This document shows positions 46,525 to 57,095 of a stretch of 64,000 bases of DNA, piece by piece. Position 1 is the stretch's first letter; each line of letters starts with the position of its first letter. The notes under the pieces were generated by a model. It ran no database searches, had not been told where the DNA came from, and worked only from the letters and a program-made list of their open reading frames with translations. The position numbers and the translations under genes were made by a program. The stretch is from the NCBI GenBank assembly GCA_029378245.1, contig JARKIF010000043.1, forward strand, positions 398,546-462,545, in the 5' to 3' direction. The stretch is from Roridomyces roridus. Its lineage: Eukaryota; Basidiomycota; Agaricomycetes; Agaricales; Mycenaceae.

Positions 46525-48060
46525 ATGGACGGTTTTGCGCAAAACTACATTGCACCGGCACCCTCCAATGGCGCATCCTCGTCCTCAGCGTCCGTCTCGG
46601 CCGCCCCCCAAAATCTGACTGCCCAGGCTTCACAGGAGACAGAAGAGGGTGCCCGCAAGTCTGCTAAGCGCCGCAAGGTTAACCATGCTTGCCTGTATTG
46701 TCGGAGAAGCCATATGACTTGCGATGAAGGCCGGCCTTGCCAGCGCTGGTAAGACCCACAATCTCCCTTTCCATGCGTAACTCATGCGGCCTTACTCGTA
46801 GCATCAAGCGAGAAATAGGCCATCTCTGCCACGACGAGCGACGTTCAAAAGGGTCGGATAAACAATCACCCTCCGCACCGGCCAACGGCAACGCTACGAC
46901 GTACGGTTCTACACCCCAGCAGAATCAGTGGAACAAGGGCCAGTACTTTTACCAGCCCGAGACACTTGGGAACGAATTCTCCGTTCTCACGTAGGTCCGG
47001 TCTCTTTCGCTTCAGCTTCCGCACTTGACCCATCTGTGCTAGCGACTTTCTCGAGACCTTGGACGACGGCTCGTTCTTCAGTCCTCCGCCAGCCTCATCC
47101 CTCATGACATCGCCTTCCGTTGGTTTCTCTCGCTATGGAATTACTGCCCCGCCACCCGCGGTAGTCGTGCCGACGCCCAAACCTCCACCTATGGTTCCCG
47201 CTGTCATTCCTGCGGCCACCAAGACGGAGCGTTTCCTCCTCACAGCAGCGGACCAGGAATCTGGCTCGCGCGACGAGCGGCTCAATAGAGTCATTCGCAG
47301 CAAATACGAAGCAGGTCTATTGAAACCGTATAACTATGTCAAGGGCTACGCTCGTCTGAGTCGTTGGATGGACCGCAAGTGAGGTTTATCCTTTTCGAAA
47401 TGCGCTCGTCTCACAATCTTTTTAGCGTGTCACAAGAATCAAAACAACAGATCCTACAGCCACTATCCGTGCTGCGTCCAAAATTCCGCGCCGTCGCACA
47501 GAGTCTGCGGGATATAGACCTTGTATTCATCGAAGAAGCCTTTGAGCGGCTGCTCCTCGACTATGATCGCGTATTTTCGGCCATGGGTGTCCCCGCCTGC
47601 CTCTGGCGCCGCACGGGCGAGATCTACAAAGGAAACCGCGAGTTTAGCGAGCTTGTCGGTGTACGGGGCGAGGATATGCGCGAGGGAAGGCTCTGCATAT
47701 ACGAGCTTATGGCAGAAGAGAGTGCGGTCAACTACTGGGAAGTGAGTATCAATCTGGGCTTCTTTTCTATATTTACATACTGACCGGCGTTTCCAGAAAT
47801 ACGGCCATGTCGCTTTTGACTCGTCACAAAAGGCCGTACTCACTTCCTGTGTGCTGCGATATAAACCCGTCCTGCCTTCATCCCGCGACATCCCCAACGC
47901 CGCTTCGGAAGTCGCCAAAGCTTCAGCAGACCAGGACGGGCGGTCGGAGCACCAGGAGCAGGAGGAGGGCGAGTTCATAAACTGCTGTTTCTCGTTCACC
48001 ATCCGGAGGGACAAGTGGGGAATTCCGAGTATGATTGTTGGGAATTTCATTCGGACTTGA
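46525..48060 (+). CDS. ERT1: Transcription activator of gluconeogenesis, Zn2Cys6-PAS (ERT1/AcuK type)
   Basis: Exons 46525-46748, 46802-46990, 47043-47378, 47426-47741 and 47797-48060 give 442 aa. The Zn2Cys6 cluster KVNHACLYCRRSHMTCDE-GRPCQRCIKREIGHLCHDE spans the first intron. A Pro/Ser-rich linker follows. A PAS-like domain then has FIEEAFERLLLDYDRVFSAMGVP and LWRRTGEIYKGNREFSELVG. The C-terminus is FINCCFSFTIRRDKWGIPSMIVGNF, the signature ending of this family. It regulates gluconeogenic and respiratory genes on non-fermentable carbon. The divergent pairing with SNF1 on a 131-bp spacer means the two share a promoter region. Confidence 0.95.
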
Positions 48061-48113
48061 GGCGAGTGTACTTTTTATACATTGTCTGTTGCTACTACTT
48101 GTTGTCTCGCTTT

Positions 48114-48740
48114 CTACAAATTTCCCTCATCCACGCGATAGTGGATTGGCTTGAAACTCCCTCCATTACTCTGCAGCGCGGAGCACGCCGTCAACCCAAT
48201 GACCAGATCCATCTCTGCCACAAACGTGATATAGTCCCCGGCCTTGCTTTTCGGCGGCAACACCTTCAACTCGCCCGTCGTCCCGTCAATCGGTACATTC
48301 ATGAAACAATTGAACGCGATGGGGATCTGGTCCTCTTTCACGCCGTACCCCTCCAACGCAGCCGCGAGGTTCCCAAAACACCCCCGATGGGGCTCTTTGT
48401 CTCCATAAATAATCCGAAACCTATCCTTGCTGCACGGCGTCAGCAGGAAATCGTGTGTGCCGACTGTATCCTCTACGATGCGCAGGAGGACGTTACTCCT
48501 ATTCGAGTAGAGGGGGTCGGGGGTTGTTAGGAATATGCGGCTCGCGTAGTCGAGGGTGCGGCCTGATGAGATGACTTCGTTGATGTCGTGCTGGTTAAAG
48601 GCGAGGAGGTCGGAGACTTGGCAGCCCTTGGGGTCGATGATGGTTAGGCGCTGCCCCTTTTGGAGGGTGAATGCGACGCCCGAGCGGGGCGGGATCTCGT
48701 ATGTGGTGCCCGGAGTTGGAGGAGACCGAGGAGTGCTCAT
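48114..48740 (-). CDS. DUF1989 / urea-carboxylase-associated family protein
   Basis: Single-exon gene of about 208 aa starting MSTPRSPPTPGTTYEIPPRSG. Family landmarks: GQRLTIIDPKGCQVSDLLAF, DYASRIFLTTPDPLYSNRSNVLL, CSKDRFRIIYGDKEPHRGCFGNL, FNCFMNVPID and DYITFVAEMDLVIGLTACSA. Conserved Cys and His in CFGN, NCFMN and TACSA suggest metal binding. Members accompany urea carboxylase/allophanate hydrolase genes in bacteria and fungi. The next gene is an agmatinase, 112 bp upstream on the same strand, which fits a role in amine or urea nitrogen use. An in-frame ATG at 48845 would add 35 residues; the downstream ATG was preferred because the family domain starts there. Confidence 0.9.
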   Translation of the reverse strand: MSTPRSPPTPGTTYEIPPRSGVAFTLQKGQRLTIIDPKGCQVSDLLAFNQHDINEVISSGRTLDYASRIFLTTPDPLYSNRSNVLLRIVEDTVGTHDFLLTPCSKDRFRIIYGDKEPHRGCFGNLAAALEGYGVKEDQIPIAFNCFMNVPIDGTTGELKVLPPKSKAGDYITFVAEMDLVIGLTACSALQSNGGSFKPIHYRVDEGNL

Positions 48741-48852
48741 GACTGGGACCGAGAAAGAAATGACTCGTACCATCATGATGCGCCAAAGTTTTCTTCCGTT
48801 CGCCCTTTTCGGTCGTCCAGAAATCGTTATTATTGTTGTTATCATCTAGGAT

Positions 48853-50561
48853 TTAAAGCTCATCCCTCGGCTTGGGCGGTGCATCCGACACGAGCATATT
48901 CAAGAAATCATGCACCAAATCAGCCGCAGTTATCCCCGTCACATCGGCAAAGTCGTACGCAGGGGCAACTTCCACCAAGTCGGCGCCACTGGCAGTCGAT
49001 TAACATACAAGCAAAGACACCAGAGCGGGAGGGTACTAACACAAAATTAAGCCCAGCAAGTCCACGCAGGATGCGCTTGAGCTCGCGCACTGTCCAACCA
49101 CCTGCTTCGGGTGTACCAGCTGTGAAATCGTTACTTAGTCGCTGCTCGAAGAAGGGTGAAAGACCTCGCTCACTCGCAGGTGCCAGGCCGGGTTCTATCA
49201 CGTCGATATCCAGACTTGATTGGATGTGGTCAGTGGACCCGTATCAATCACAGTCACCAACGCACCTCAAATACACCGGCGTAGTCCCCACCCGCTGCCT
49301 AATGCGCCGGACGATCTCGGGGAGACCTAGGTCATCTATGTCTTCCGTGGCGATCACCTGAAACCCAACAGACGCGTCGTGCTTCAAATCCTCCATTGAC
49401 TGGAGGGAAAAGATGAGTGCTTGCAAAAGGAACAAGATCACAAATACGAACCCCGAACTTCTGCCTGATACCACCGTGAATGCTCGTATTGGTGATCAAC
49501 CCTTCTTCTTGAGCGACAGAGAAGTAGGAGCCGTGAGTTACAGCGCCGATGCTGCGTCTGTAGCGGAATTCAATAAACAGTCACGTCGAGTGGAAGTGCA
49601 CTTGCCCAGTATCCTATACCCACGAATTCAACGGTCAGTAGCAGGTAAGAAGGCATGGTCGTACAAAATGAGCGTCCTGAATACACAGTCAGTCATCAAG
49701 CCTGGATCAAGAGATTTGGCTGCGTACGAAATGTATAACGCTGATCGGATGGCCGTATCGCTTGTTGAGCGCACGGAGAATGGGAAGGACCTGATCCAAA
49801 AGTCAATACCGGTGCAAAAGGTTCGGCAGTTGGCGTCGCACAATGGTATGGTCACCACCAAGGCTGGAAAAATATTAGTTTCGAATACCGAGCAGAAAGA
49901 AAGGGACACAACGTGATGATCCGGGGAGGCTTCGCCCCCGAGTCTGCTACCGAAGGCCGCGACAAAAGTGTGGAATACCCAACCTCCATTTGATCTATAG
50001 CGACAGCATTGTCGTAGGCATTGACCGGAATGTCACCGCAATCCATTATCTTCATGCCTATAAGCGAATGAGTGGAAATACGAACACCACCATAGGTTCT
50101 TACCTTGCTCGTATGGGCTCTGCCCCCAAGGGATGGTGAATCCACGAGCAGATTGTCTCCTACTTCCTGAACGTATGGCAAAGGGACCAAAGCGCGCTCT
50201 GGGATGGCATGAGTTATTGCAAGTCGGAATGAAAGCACGGCTGCATACCCAGGACGGTAGGAAACAGTCGTGTCGAAAGGCATTCCCAGAATAGCAATAT
50301 CGAACACCTGAGTCTCATCCTCCAAGCAACGGGCGTAAGGCAAGTGCGAGAACGACAGAGGACCTGTATATGACTAGGACGTTCTCAGCGGCGATCCGAC
50401 AGAATAACCAGACAACTCACGAGGTCGATCTGCTTTCCGTACTTCTGCAGCCAAGTCGTCTCCGGTTCGGTCAACGGGAACTGAGCTGGGGCATCCGCGT
50501 GGGTGCCAGGGTGTCCCCAGGCAAGAACAGCCAATGTTGCGAGCGCGAGCACCGAATTCAT
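48853..50561 (-). CDS. Agmatinase (ureohydrolase) with signal peptide and C-terminal RDEL
   Basis: Hydrolyses agmatine to putrescine and urea, or acts on a related guanidino substrate. About ten exons. The start [20 protein letters not shown] is a clear signal peptide. Then come [41 protein letters not shown], the metal ligands LGGDHTI, ISVIHF+DAHLDT and [13 protein letters not shown], then [56 protein letters not shown]. The last residues are PPKPRDEL. The segment between DAHLDT and AVTHGS is shorter than I expect, and the donor there (GG|GCAAGT near 49610) would be a GC donor, so that exon is uncertain. Upstream lies the promoter side of the plus-strand eEF2-like gene. Confidence 0.85.
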
Positions 50562-50924
50562 GGAAGTTGTTGTTCAAGAACTTTGCTTATCGACTGCGCT
50601 CTGATAAGGGCGTCTTCTAAAAAAGATTTAGCGGGAGAGATAACGCGTAGATTGAGAAGAGCGCCGCGGCCAAGACAAGGGCGTATCTCCACAAGCCTGT
50701 ACCATTTTGCATATCTGCACAACTTGTGCGGGCCAGGAACGGTCGCGAGAACTGGAAGAGTCGATGAGGACATCAGACAGTAAACCTTGCAATGTCGAGT
50801 TCTGTCAGTTTGACCGCGGATGCGGCTGCAATCTAGGCGCGATGGTGGTTGAGGACAAGAGAAAATGGCCAAAATTGGCCGGGGCATCAACGTTATCAAC
50901 GTCAACCGCAAAGTTCTCGAACCA

Positions 50925-53900
50925 AACCATCTTGTAGTCTGGCTCACCAGCATGCTCGAATGCTCTACCCAATGCATGAAAAACAACAACGACCTCAGGA
51001 GTACATGATTCAGCCGCCAAATGATATTGTCGCTGTCGATCGAGGCATTCCTCAGACCTCCACCACCTCCACCTCTAACTGACCCTCCTCTGCCATGCCG
51101 GTCCATGAAATCATGTCAGTCTTCAATTCACCCGATTCCTCGAGCTCCAGTAACCGTTGGCTTCTTCAGACAAATCTCGGCAGGCAAGTCCAGCTTCCCC
51201 ACCTCCCACCCATATTTCCTCAACGTACCTCTCAGACCAGATGCGCGGATTCGCTGAAAATCCCGAGACTATCAGGAACATTGCAATATTAGGCGAAAGT
51301 GCGTGCATTCATGAATCGCGGGATATCCACTCATTTGTGCACCAGGGGACGAATTTTCGAGGGCCGTCTTTTCGAGACGCAGCTTTTTTGTGGGCTCCAG
51401 GCCAGCGTGTTGGGGGTCGGCCGACTATCCGAGGGATCCCTCCGTCTTTCGAGTCAAGTGCTCAACTGTTTCTCAGTACGTCTAGTGCAAATCTCATCTT
51501 ATCGTTCTCATTATGGCTAGAGTATTCCAGCTTCCAGAGGAGTCTCAGGAGAATAACCGGTGTGTGTATCGCCCTGGACGCTCAGCTTGTCTCTAACCCT
51601 GCGCCTAGGCCCGTTTTTAATTAACATAACGGATGAGAATACTCTCGAATCTCATTCAAATCTCAGCTCTTTATTCCGCATGTGCGACGGCGTCGTTCTT
51701 GTTACCGATGTACTCGAGCCGGTAACCGAGGACACGCACGCGATCCTGCGAAACACCTTGGATGAACGCGTCAAACCCATTCTGTTCATCGACAACGTCC
51801 AGCAACTCATTCTGCAGAAAGTCCCACAAGAAACGCTGTACACGTCCCTCTGCGACGCAATTCAGAATATCAACGATATCCTATCAGCCCATCCGGAACC
51901 TGACCGAGTTGACGCGACGGAGGGGAGCGTTGTTTTTGGCTCCGGTTTGCATGACTGGGCATTCACTCTGCGCCAGTTTGCTCGCCGTTACTCCAAGAAG
52001 TTTGGGATTGACCAAGAAAAGATGCTTCAGCGTTTGTGGGGAGATCATTTCTTCAATCCGACTACCAAGAAGTGGTCCCGCCAAGACGACGGCACTCTCC
52101 CGCGCGCGTTCTGCCAGCTAGTACTCGAGCCGATATACACCCTTTCGCGTGTCGTCATGGACTCTGACACTCGAGAACTCGACCGGATACTCGAGAAGCT
52201 GGATATCACTCTGGACCCGGACGAGAGAAAATATATGCAGGGAAAGCGATTGCTCAAAAGTATCATGAGCAAATTCCTCCCCCTTTCAGACGCTCTTCTC
52301 GAGGCCGTGGTCATCCACCTCCCTTCTCCCGTTGCTGCGCAGCGCTACCGCGCAGACATTCTCTACGACGGTCCGACCAGTGACGACGCAGCTCGGGGTA
52401 TCCAAAACTGCGACCCCGCCGGTCCCTTGGTCGTGCACATCTCGAGGATGATGCCCATCCTGTGGCCAGACACGCCGGCCGATGAGAAGCGTCTCTGGGC
52501 ATTCGGCCGCGTCTTCTCTGGCACGCTGCGCCGCGGGCAAAAAGTCCGCATCTTGGGCCCGCGGTATGTGCCGGGCCAGAAAGACGACTTTTTCGTGCAC
52601 AGCATCGGGGATCTCATTGTAGCGTCTGGGGGCTCTGTCCAACCGGGTGTTGAGGAGATCCCGGCGGGCAGTTTCGTGGGCATCCAGGGCGTCGAGAACT
52701 TTCTCGTCCAATCTGGCACGTTGACGGATTGCGAAACGACGTGTCCTATGCGTGATGTTGGGCACTCGAGTGTCGCTGTTGTTCAAGTTCGGCTGGAAAT
52801 CCTAAAGTTTTCCGAGTTCTCCAGATTGATGGGGGAACTCTGGGAGCTGCCCAAACGTTACCCGCTTGCAAGAACTTGGATTTCTCATAGTGGGCTGCGA
52901 CTCGTCATTGCCGGCCCGGATGAGATTCAAGTGGACATGTTCGTCAAGGTCAGTGACGGGTCTTTCGACCGACCATGTGCTCGTTTGTAACTTTTTTTTC
53001 AGTACCTCAAGGGACGGGTTGGCGAGGACACCTTCCAAGCCTCGGCACCAACAGCATTGTATCGCGAAACAATCACCACCGCGTCCTCGATGACCGCTGT
53101 ATGCGAGTCTCCCAACAAGCAGATACGAATATCCGCGACGGCTACTCCTCTCAAACCAAGTCTAACCAGGGCACTCGAGGAATCGGCCGGGGGCTTCCGG
53201 GGACCTACGATGCGCCACGAACGATTCGCAGACGCTACTGGCTGGACCGATGCTCAAATCCGCTCCAAGGTCTGGTGTTTCGGGCCTGAGGACCGCTCTG
53301 GTGCGATTATCAATAGCGCGAACGTCCTTGCCAACGCCACGCGCGGCCACCACATGCTGGCGTGCAAAAAGGATATTATGTCTGGTTTCCAGTCGGCGAT
53401 GACGGGGGGTGTGTGCACTGAAGAGCCGATGCGCGGGGTGCAGCTCGATATCGTTGGTTGGCAGGTATGTGCTTGAGTCTGCTCCTTGGTGTGCTGCTGA
53501 ACTTTGCTTAGCTCGAGCCTGGGAAGACGAGCAGTATGCGCGGAAGGGACGACATTACCCCAATGGTCCGCCGGGTCTGCCACGCCGCAATTTTACTCGC
53601 AAAACCCAGTATTCAAGAACCGATATATTCCGGTCTGTCGTTTTCTTGGAAACTTGACTACTTCAAAGCCCCTGATCAATCTCATCTCACAGTGGAAATA
53701 CACCACTCGGAACCAGGACAAGTCGACGCGATCCGCACGTACCTCGAAAGTCGACGTGGAGTCATCATCGAGGACACTCCCAATATCAAATCAAGAGCGA
53801 CTATAAAAGCCCACCTACCCGTCAGCGAGTCCTTCGGGCTGGCGACGCATCTAGAATCGACTTTTTCTGCTACCGTGACGCGGATGGTATTCGACCATTG

Positions 53901-54131
53901 GAGGACCGTTCCCGGATGTCCGTTTGTTTGTCTTGCCCCCCGACACGAATGATGCTGAACCCTTTTAGCTGTCCTGGAAGAAGGGACCCCGGCTCACCAG
54001 CTCGCGACGTCCATTCGGATTCGCAAGGATCTCGAGGTATGAGAACGCCAACTTGCATTGGTTTGGCTCCTGCTCATCCAGGTTTACAGCCTGCAATCCC
54101 GTTGGTCGACTCTTACTTGGACGTAGCGTAG
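50925..54131. repeat. Right arm of the eEF2-like inverted duplication
   Basis: Reverse-complement match to about 40900-44110, covering promoter-side sequence, all exons and introns, and the 3' end. The 7-kb interval between the arms holds SNF1, ERT1, DUF1989 and agmatinase. Limits are approximate. Confidence 0.85.
51095..54131 (+). CDS. eEF2-like protein without GTPase motifs (pseudo-translation factor), better-preserved copy
   Basis: The core exon (51609-about 52947) is open for over 440 codons and aligns in order with eEF2: HDWAFTLRQFARRYSKKFGI, LWGDHFFNPTTKKWSRQDD, HLPSPVAAQRYRADILYDGP, CDPAGPLVVHISRMMP, WAFGRVFSGTLRRGQKVRIL. Later exons give YRETITTASSMTAVCESPNK, SKVWCFGPED and HLPVSESFGLATHLESTFSA. 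The P-loop site reads ETIRNIAILGESACIHESRD, against [20 protein letters not shown]-type sequence in true eEF2. G3 reads NITDENTLE, the NKxD site reads FIDNVQQ, and the diphthamide loop reads TSSMRGRDD. So nucleotide binding and diphthamide are both predicted absent. The 5' exons (start near 51095 or 51240) are the least certain part; the 3' end lies at or before 54131. Function unknown. Confidence 0.78.
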
Positions 54132-54310
54132 TTTATAATTCTTGATACTATTTCTCTAACTAGTATAATTCCGTATTTATTCAGACACACGGAATGTATT
54201 GTGCTTCTACACGCTTCGTGCATGTAACTAGGCAAAGGCTATGGATGTAGTTTTAGTGCCGAAAACGGGTATGGTGCAGGGAGGGTATCGGAAGAACGCG
54301 AAATTCATCA

Positions 54311-54838
54311 TCATTCAGACCTCTTCTTCCCCTTCCCCTTCTTCCCATACGGCCCCCTCTCATATGCATTGGGTTCTGAGGGTTGTTCGAGTTGGGTGAC
54401 GGAAGACGATTGCGGGTCTCGCAGAACACCTCCCGCGTCGCCATCCACAGGGCGATGAGGGTGGTCATGCGAGTGAGAGTGTTGATGACTACGACTGCGT
54501 CTTGCCCGCCCATCGTCAATGTCCGAATCCGAATCCGAATCCGAGGAATCTTCGTCCGACGACTCGTCAAACCGCCTCGGCTTATCGTAGATGCAGCATA
54601 TCTTGGACGACTTGCGCCCACATCCCTCGTTATCCACAACGTCCTCGCTCCAAGCGACGTGTGGCCTTGACCTGCGCGGTGCTCCGCCACCCGTCAGATG
54701 CAGAGCACCGATAGGATCTTCGACATTCGACGGTCCGGCTGCGTCTTCTTCCGGTTGCGCGTTTGTTATGGTTATGGTTCGCGAGCCGTCGCCAGGAGAA
54801 GATGTGCCTGGTCTGCGACGAGCGGAGGTGTAGGCCAT
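54311..54838 (-). CDS. YPI1: Type 1 protein phosphatase inhibitor/regulator YPI1 (PPP1R11 family)
   Basis: Single-exon gene, 175 aa. The diagnostic block is [28 protein letters not shown] followed by [15 protein letters not shown]. It contains the PP1-binding V-x-W type motif (HVAW) and the conserved Cys pair of the family. The rest is disordered: an acidic Ser/Asp run, a His-rich segment ([15 protein letters not shown]) and a basic C-terminus ([12 protein letters not shown]). YPI1 proteins bind and modulate Glc7/PP1, mostly in the nucleus. Confidence 0.93.
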   Translation of the reverse strand: MAYTSARRRPGTSSPGDGSRTITITNAQPEEDAAGPSNVEDPIGALHLTGGGAPRRSRPHVAWSEDVVDNEGCGRKSSKICCIYDKPRRFDESSDEDSSDSDSDSDIDDGRARRSRSHQHSHSHDHPHRPVDGDAGGVLRDPQSSSVTQLEQPSEPNAYERGPYGKKGKGKKRSE

Positions 54839-55366
54839 GAGAGGACGAGATGGTGGTGTGGATGTAGGCTCGAAATGGTGGCTGATCCGAAATCATGATG
54901 CACTCACTCTCTTCTCCACATCCTAGTGGCCGGTGCCTACCAGTGCTCAGGCTCCTCAGGCTCAAGGTCTGAAGACATCTACTGAGGGATTCAGGAAGAG
55001 ATATGAATTGCATGCTTTGAATTTTATCGCCAACGGCAGGCTGCCGGCAAACACCCCTGTTCAACCAGACCAACCCCAGACACATACCTACCACGAGATG
55101 ATCGGTGGCATCTTCATCCCCAACAAAGAAGGTGTACGGGAGACCCACTACTCCCTGCCCAATCGTCGATCGAGTGCCCATCGCCAATTCCGAACAATAA
55201 CTTCGTTCGACATTTTGTCCAAATTTTGTCCACATTCCGGCGCCTTCGAATGATACAGGTTCAGAGCTCCCCGACAGCCTCGACGTCATGTAGTGCGTAT
55301 ATCTTCTGGTCTTTCCTGAAGGCCCATGATCTGAAGCCAGAGCTGCAAGCGGTCCATTCGTTGACT
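54839..55366. other. Intergenic region with unassigned open frames
   Basis: About 530 bp. The plus-strand frame 54933-55253 (TYHEMIGGIFIPNKE) is faintly reminiscent of a cytochrome P450 segment but has no other P450 motif. No gene is called. Confidence 0.35.
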
Positions 55367-56158
55367 CTATGCAAAATAGTAACCGATCCCCACGCACACC
55401 AAAAGCCCGCCTACAACGTTCCGTATTGCTCGAGCTATGCACACCCATCTCATACGTTCCATTGCTTTCTTCAGCTCCGCCGCTTCGTTGATTCGAGGGA
55501 ATGACACATCCGGTACCTCTTTGCCAAGGAACTTGCATAGCGGCTCCCAGCCACTCCCCAGCTCATATTCGAGCAACCTGTCCTTTGGAGCTACACTCCT
55601 GACTTGGGCATAGTGCGCGCGATACCGACTTCTCGCATTCTTTCGCGCCTCTTCGGGTGTCCTTGCACAGAATGCATGGAAAATTGTCCTTCGCTGAACT
55701 CCAAACAGCCTGCCTGCCCAGAATGGGTCGAGGAAGGCTGAGATATGGCCCAGTCGGAAGGTTCCGTCTATCAAGATGTCGAAGGACTTGTACTAACTCT
55801 CGATGTCGCGTTCCACCAAGATGATCTTGGCCTCGGGGTATGCGTCGATGAGTTCCGCTGCGAAGATGTTACATGGGGCATCCGTCACTGCCATGCATTG
55901 GCCCAGCAATTTGTCCCATTCTGCCCGCCCAAATTTGCCCCTTCCCTCGAACTTGGCCGCATATGCCTCCATCCACAGGTCCATGTCATCCTGGCCGTTG
56001 GCCAAGATATTTGGAGCATGGTAGCAGTCGTTGTACCCCAGGATACGTAATGCGGCCTGCATTGCTGCAGAGAAAGGGTGAGGGACTTGGTTGGCGAACA
56101 AGACGGGTACTAACAAGATGTCCCAGTTCGCGACATTCCCAAGGACAAGACCTCCATG
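55367..56158 (-). pseudogene. Sulfotransferase-family protein with an in-frame stop codon
   Basis: Membrane-anchored sulfotransferase-like protein of a type common in basidiomycetes. Exon 1 (56116-56158) begins MEVLSLGMSRTGT, the nucleotide (PAPS) loop. A 51-bp intron follows and the body continues AALRILGYNDCYHAPNILAN and FAAELIDAYPEAKIILVERDIES. Here the frame hits TAG at 55793-55795, where I expect Trp in the motif ES-W-YKSFD. It then continues uninterrupted with YKSFDILIDGT, WEPLCKFLGKEVPD and a C-terminal helix (VVGGLLVCVGIGYYFA). One base change would restore it, so this is a very young pseudogene or a sequence error. Confidence 0.8.
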
Positions 56159-56632
56159 GGTACGACCCGCGTGCGGCTGTCTCGGTCAATGTGTCTGGAG
56201 GTGGCACCTCCCATAGTGCTCGCAGAACGGGTTCGGAGCCCGTTCGTAGACGCATTTTATAGCTTTCGGCATCCCCGATTGCCTCTGTGTGGCCAGGGCC
56301 ACCTGGGCCCTGACTCGAGGCCCCAAGTTAACTTCTGGCCATTCTAGTCCCGCATACTTCCTCCAATTCCTCGGACTCTGGATCTACAACCTAGAAGAAA
56401 GCATTGCTCGGTGCACTCCGGAGTCCAGGTACGCAGCTCGTTTGCAGACGCCTTTCATATCGATTCTCATATACGATATGTAGCTTGCAGTACGCTCAAC
56501 TGCTTCCACTCGAGATCCAAGGCGCCAGTCTACTAACTTTTGGGCCATTCCAGTCTCACATGTTAGTCACGTCTTCCCCTTTGAGCTTTAATGCCTAGGG
56601 AGGCGGCCTGAGGGTCAGGCTAGGGTAATGCA

Positions 56633-56715
56633 AGAAGGCAGAGTTGCAAGCAGTCCACTACTTATGCAAAATAATAATACCCCAGTCCCGCGCACACCAG
56701 GAGCTCTTCCAGTGG
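56633..56715 (-). pseudogene. Relic of a second sulfotransferase 3' end
   Basis: Sequence such as tatgcaaaataataatacccc ... cgcacaccaggagc matches the 3' end of the neighbouring gene (55340-55412: ctatgcaaaatagtaaccgatcccc ... cgcacacc) with small indels. Related fragments (gccattctagtct...catgtta) recur at about 56335, 56545 and 56743, so this 600-bp stretch is debris of repeated local duplication. Confidence 0.55.
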
Positions 56716-57095
56716 CCTCGAGGCGCCATCGGACCAACTTTGTGCCATTCTAGTCTGGCATGTTAATCAACTTCCCCCACCCCATTTCTGACCAGAAGAA
56801 AGCGTCACTAAAGTAACACTTGGCCGTCGACTTCAATTTCCTCGCTCTCCGCCGCGATATCTTTACCTCTGTACTATCATACCGTCATCCGAATCTTTAA
56901 ATACCGGCTCTTCTCTTCTCCACCTCTACGAATGTATTCTATTTTTTGCGCACCAAGTACGCATTGTCGAGTGAATTCAGAAGAAAAAAATCACAAGTTG
57001 AAATCAGTGATCACATCACTGGAGCCTCATCATGGACCACGACAAGCGACCGAAGCTCTTCCTTTCTCCGTTCGAGTTTGCCACCAGGGTGCCCG

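Noticed and set aside
49413..49916. 167-codon plus-strand open frame inside the agmatinase locus
   Set aside because: The minus strand here carries agmatinase exons with metal-ligand motifs and canonical introns; the plus frame has no family features.
54933..55253. Plus-strand frame faintly resembling a cytochrome P450 segment
   Set aside because: Lacks the ExxR and heme-binding Cys motifs; similarity is too weak to call.
54630..55538. 302-codon minus-strand open frame upstream of YPI1
   Set aside because: No motif, overlaps YPI1 out of frame, and composition looks random.
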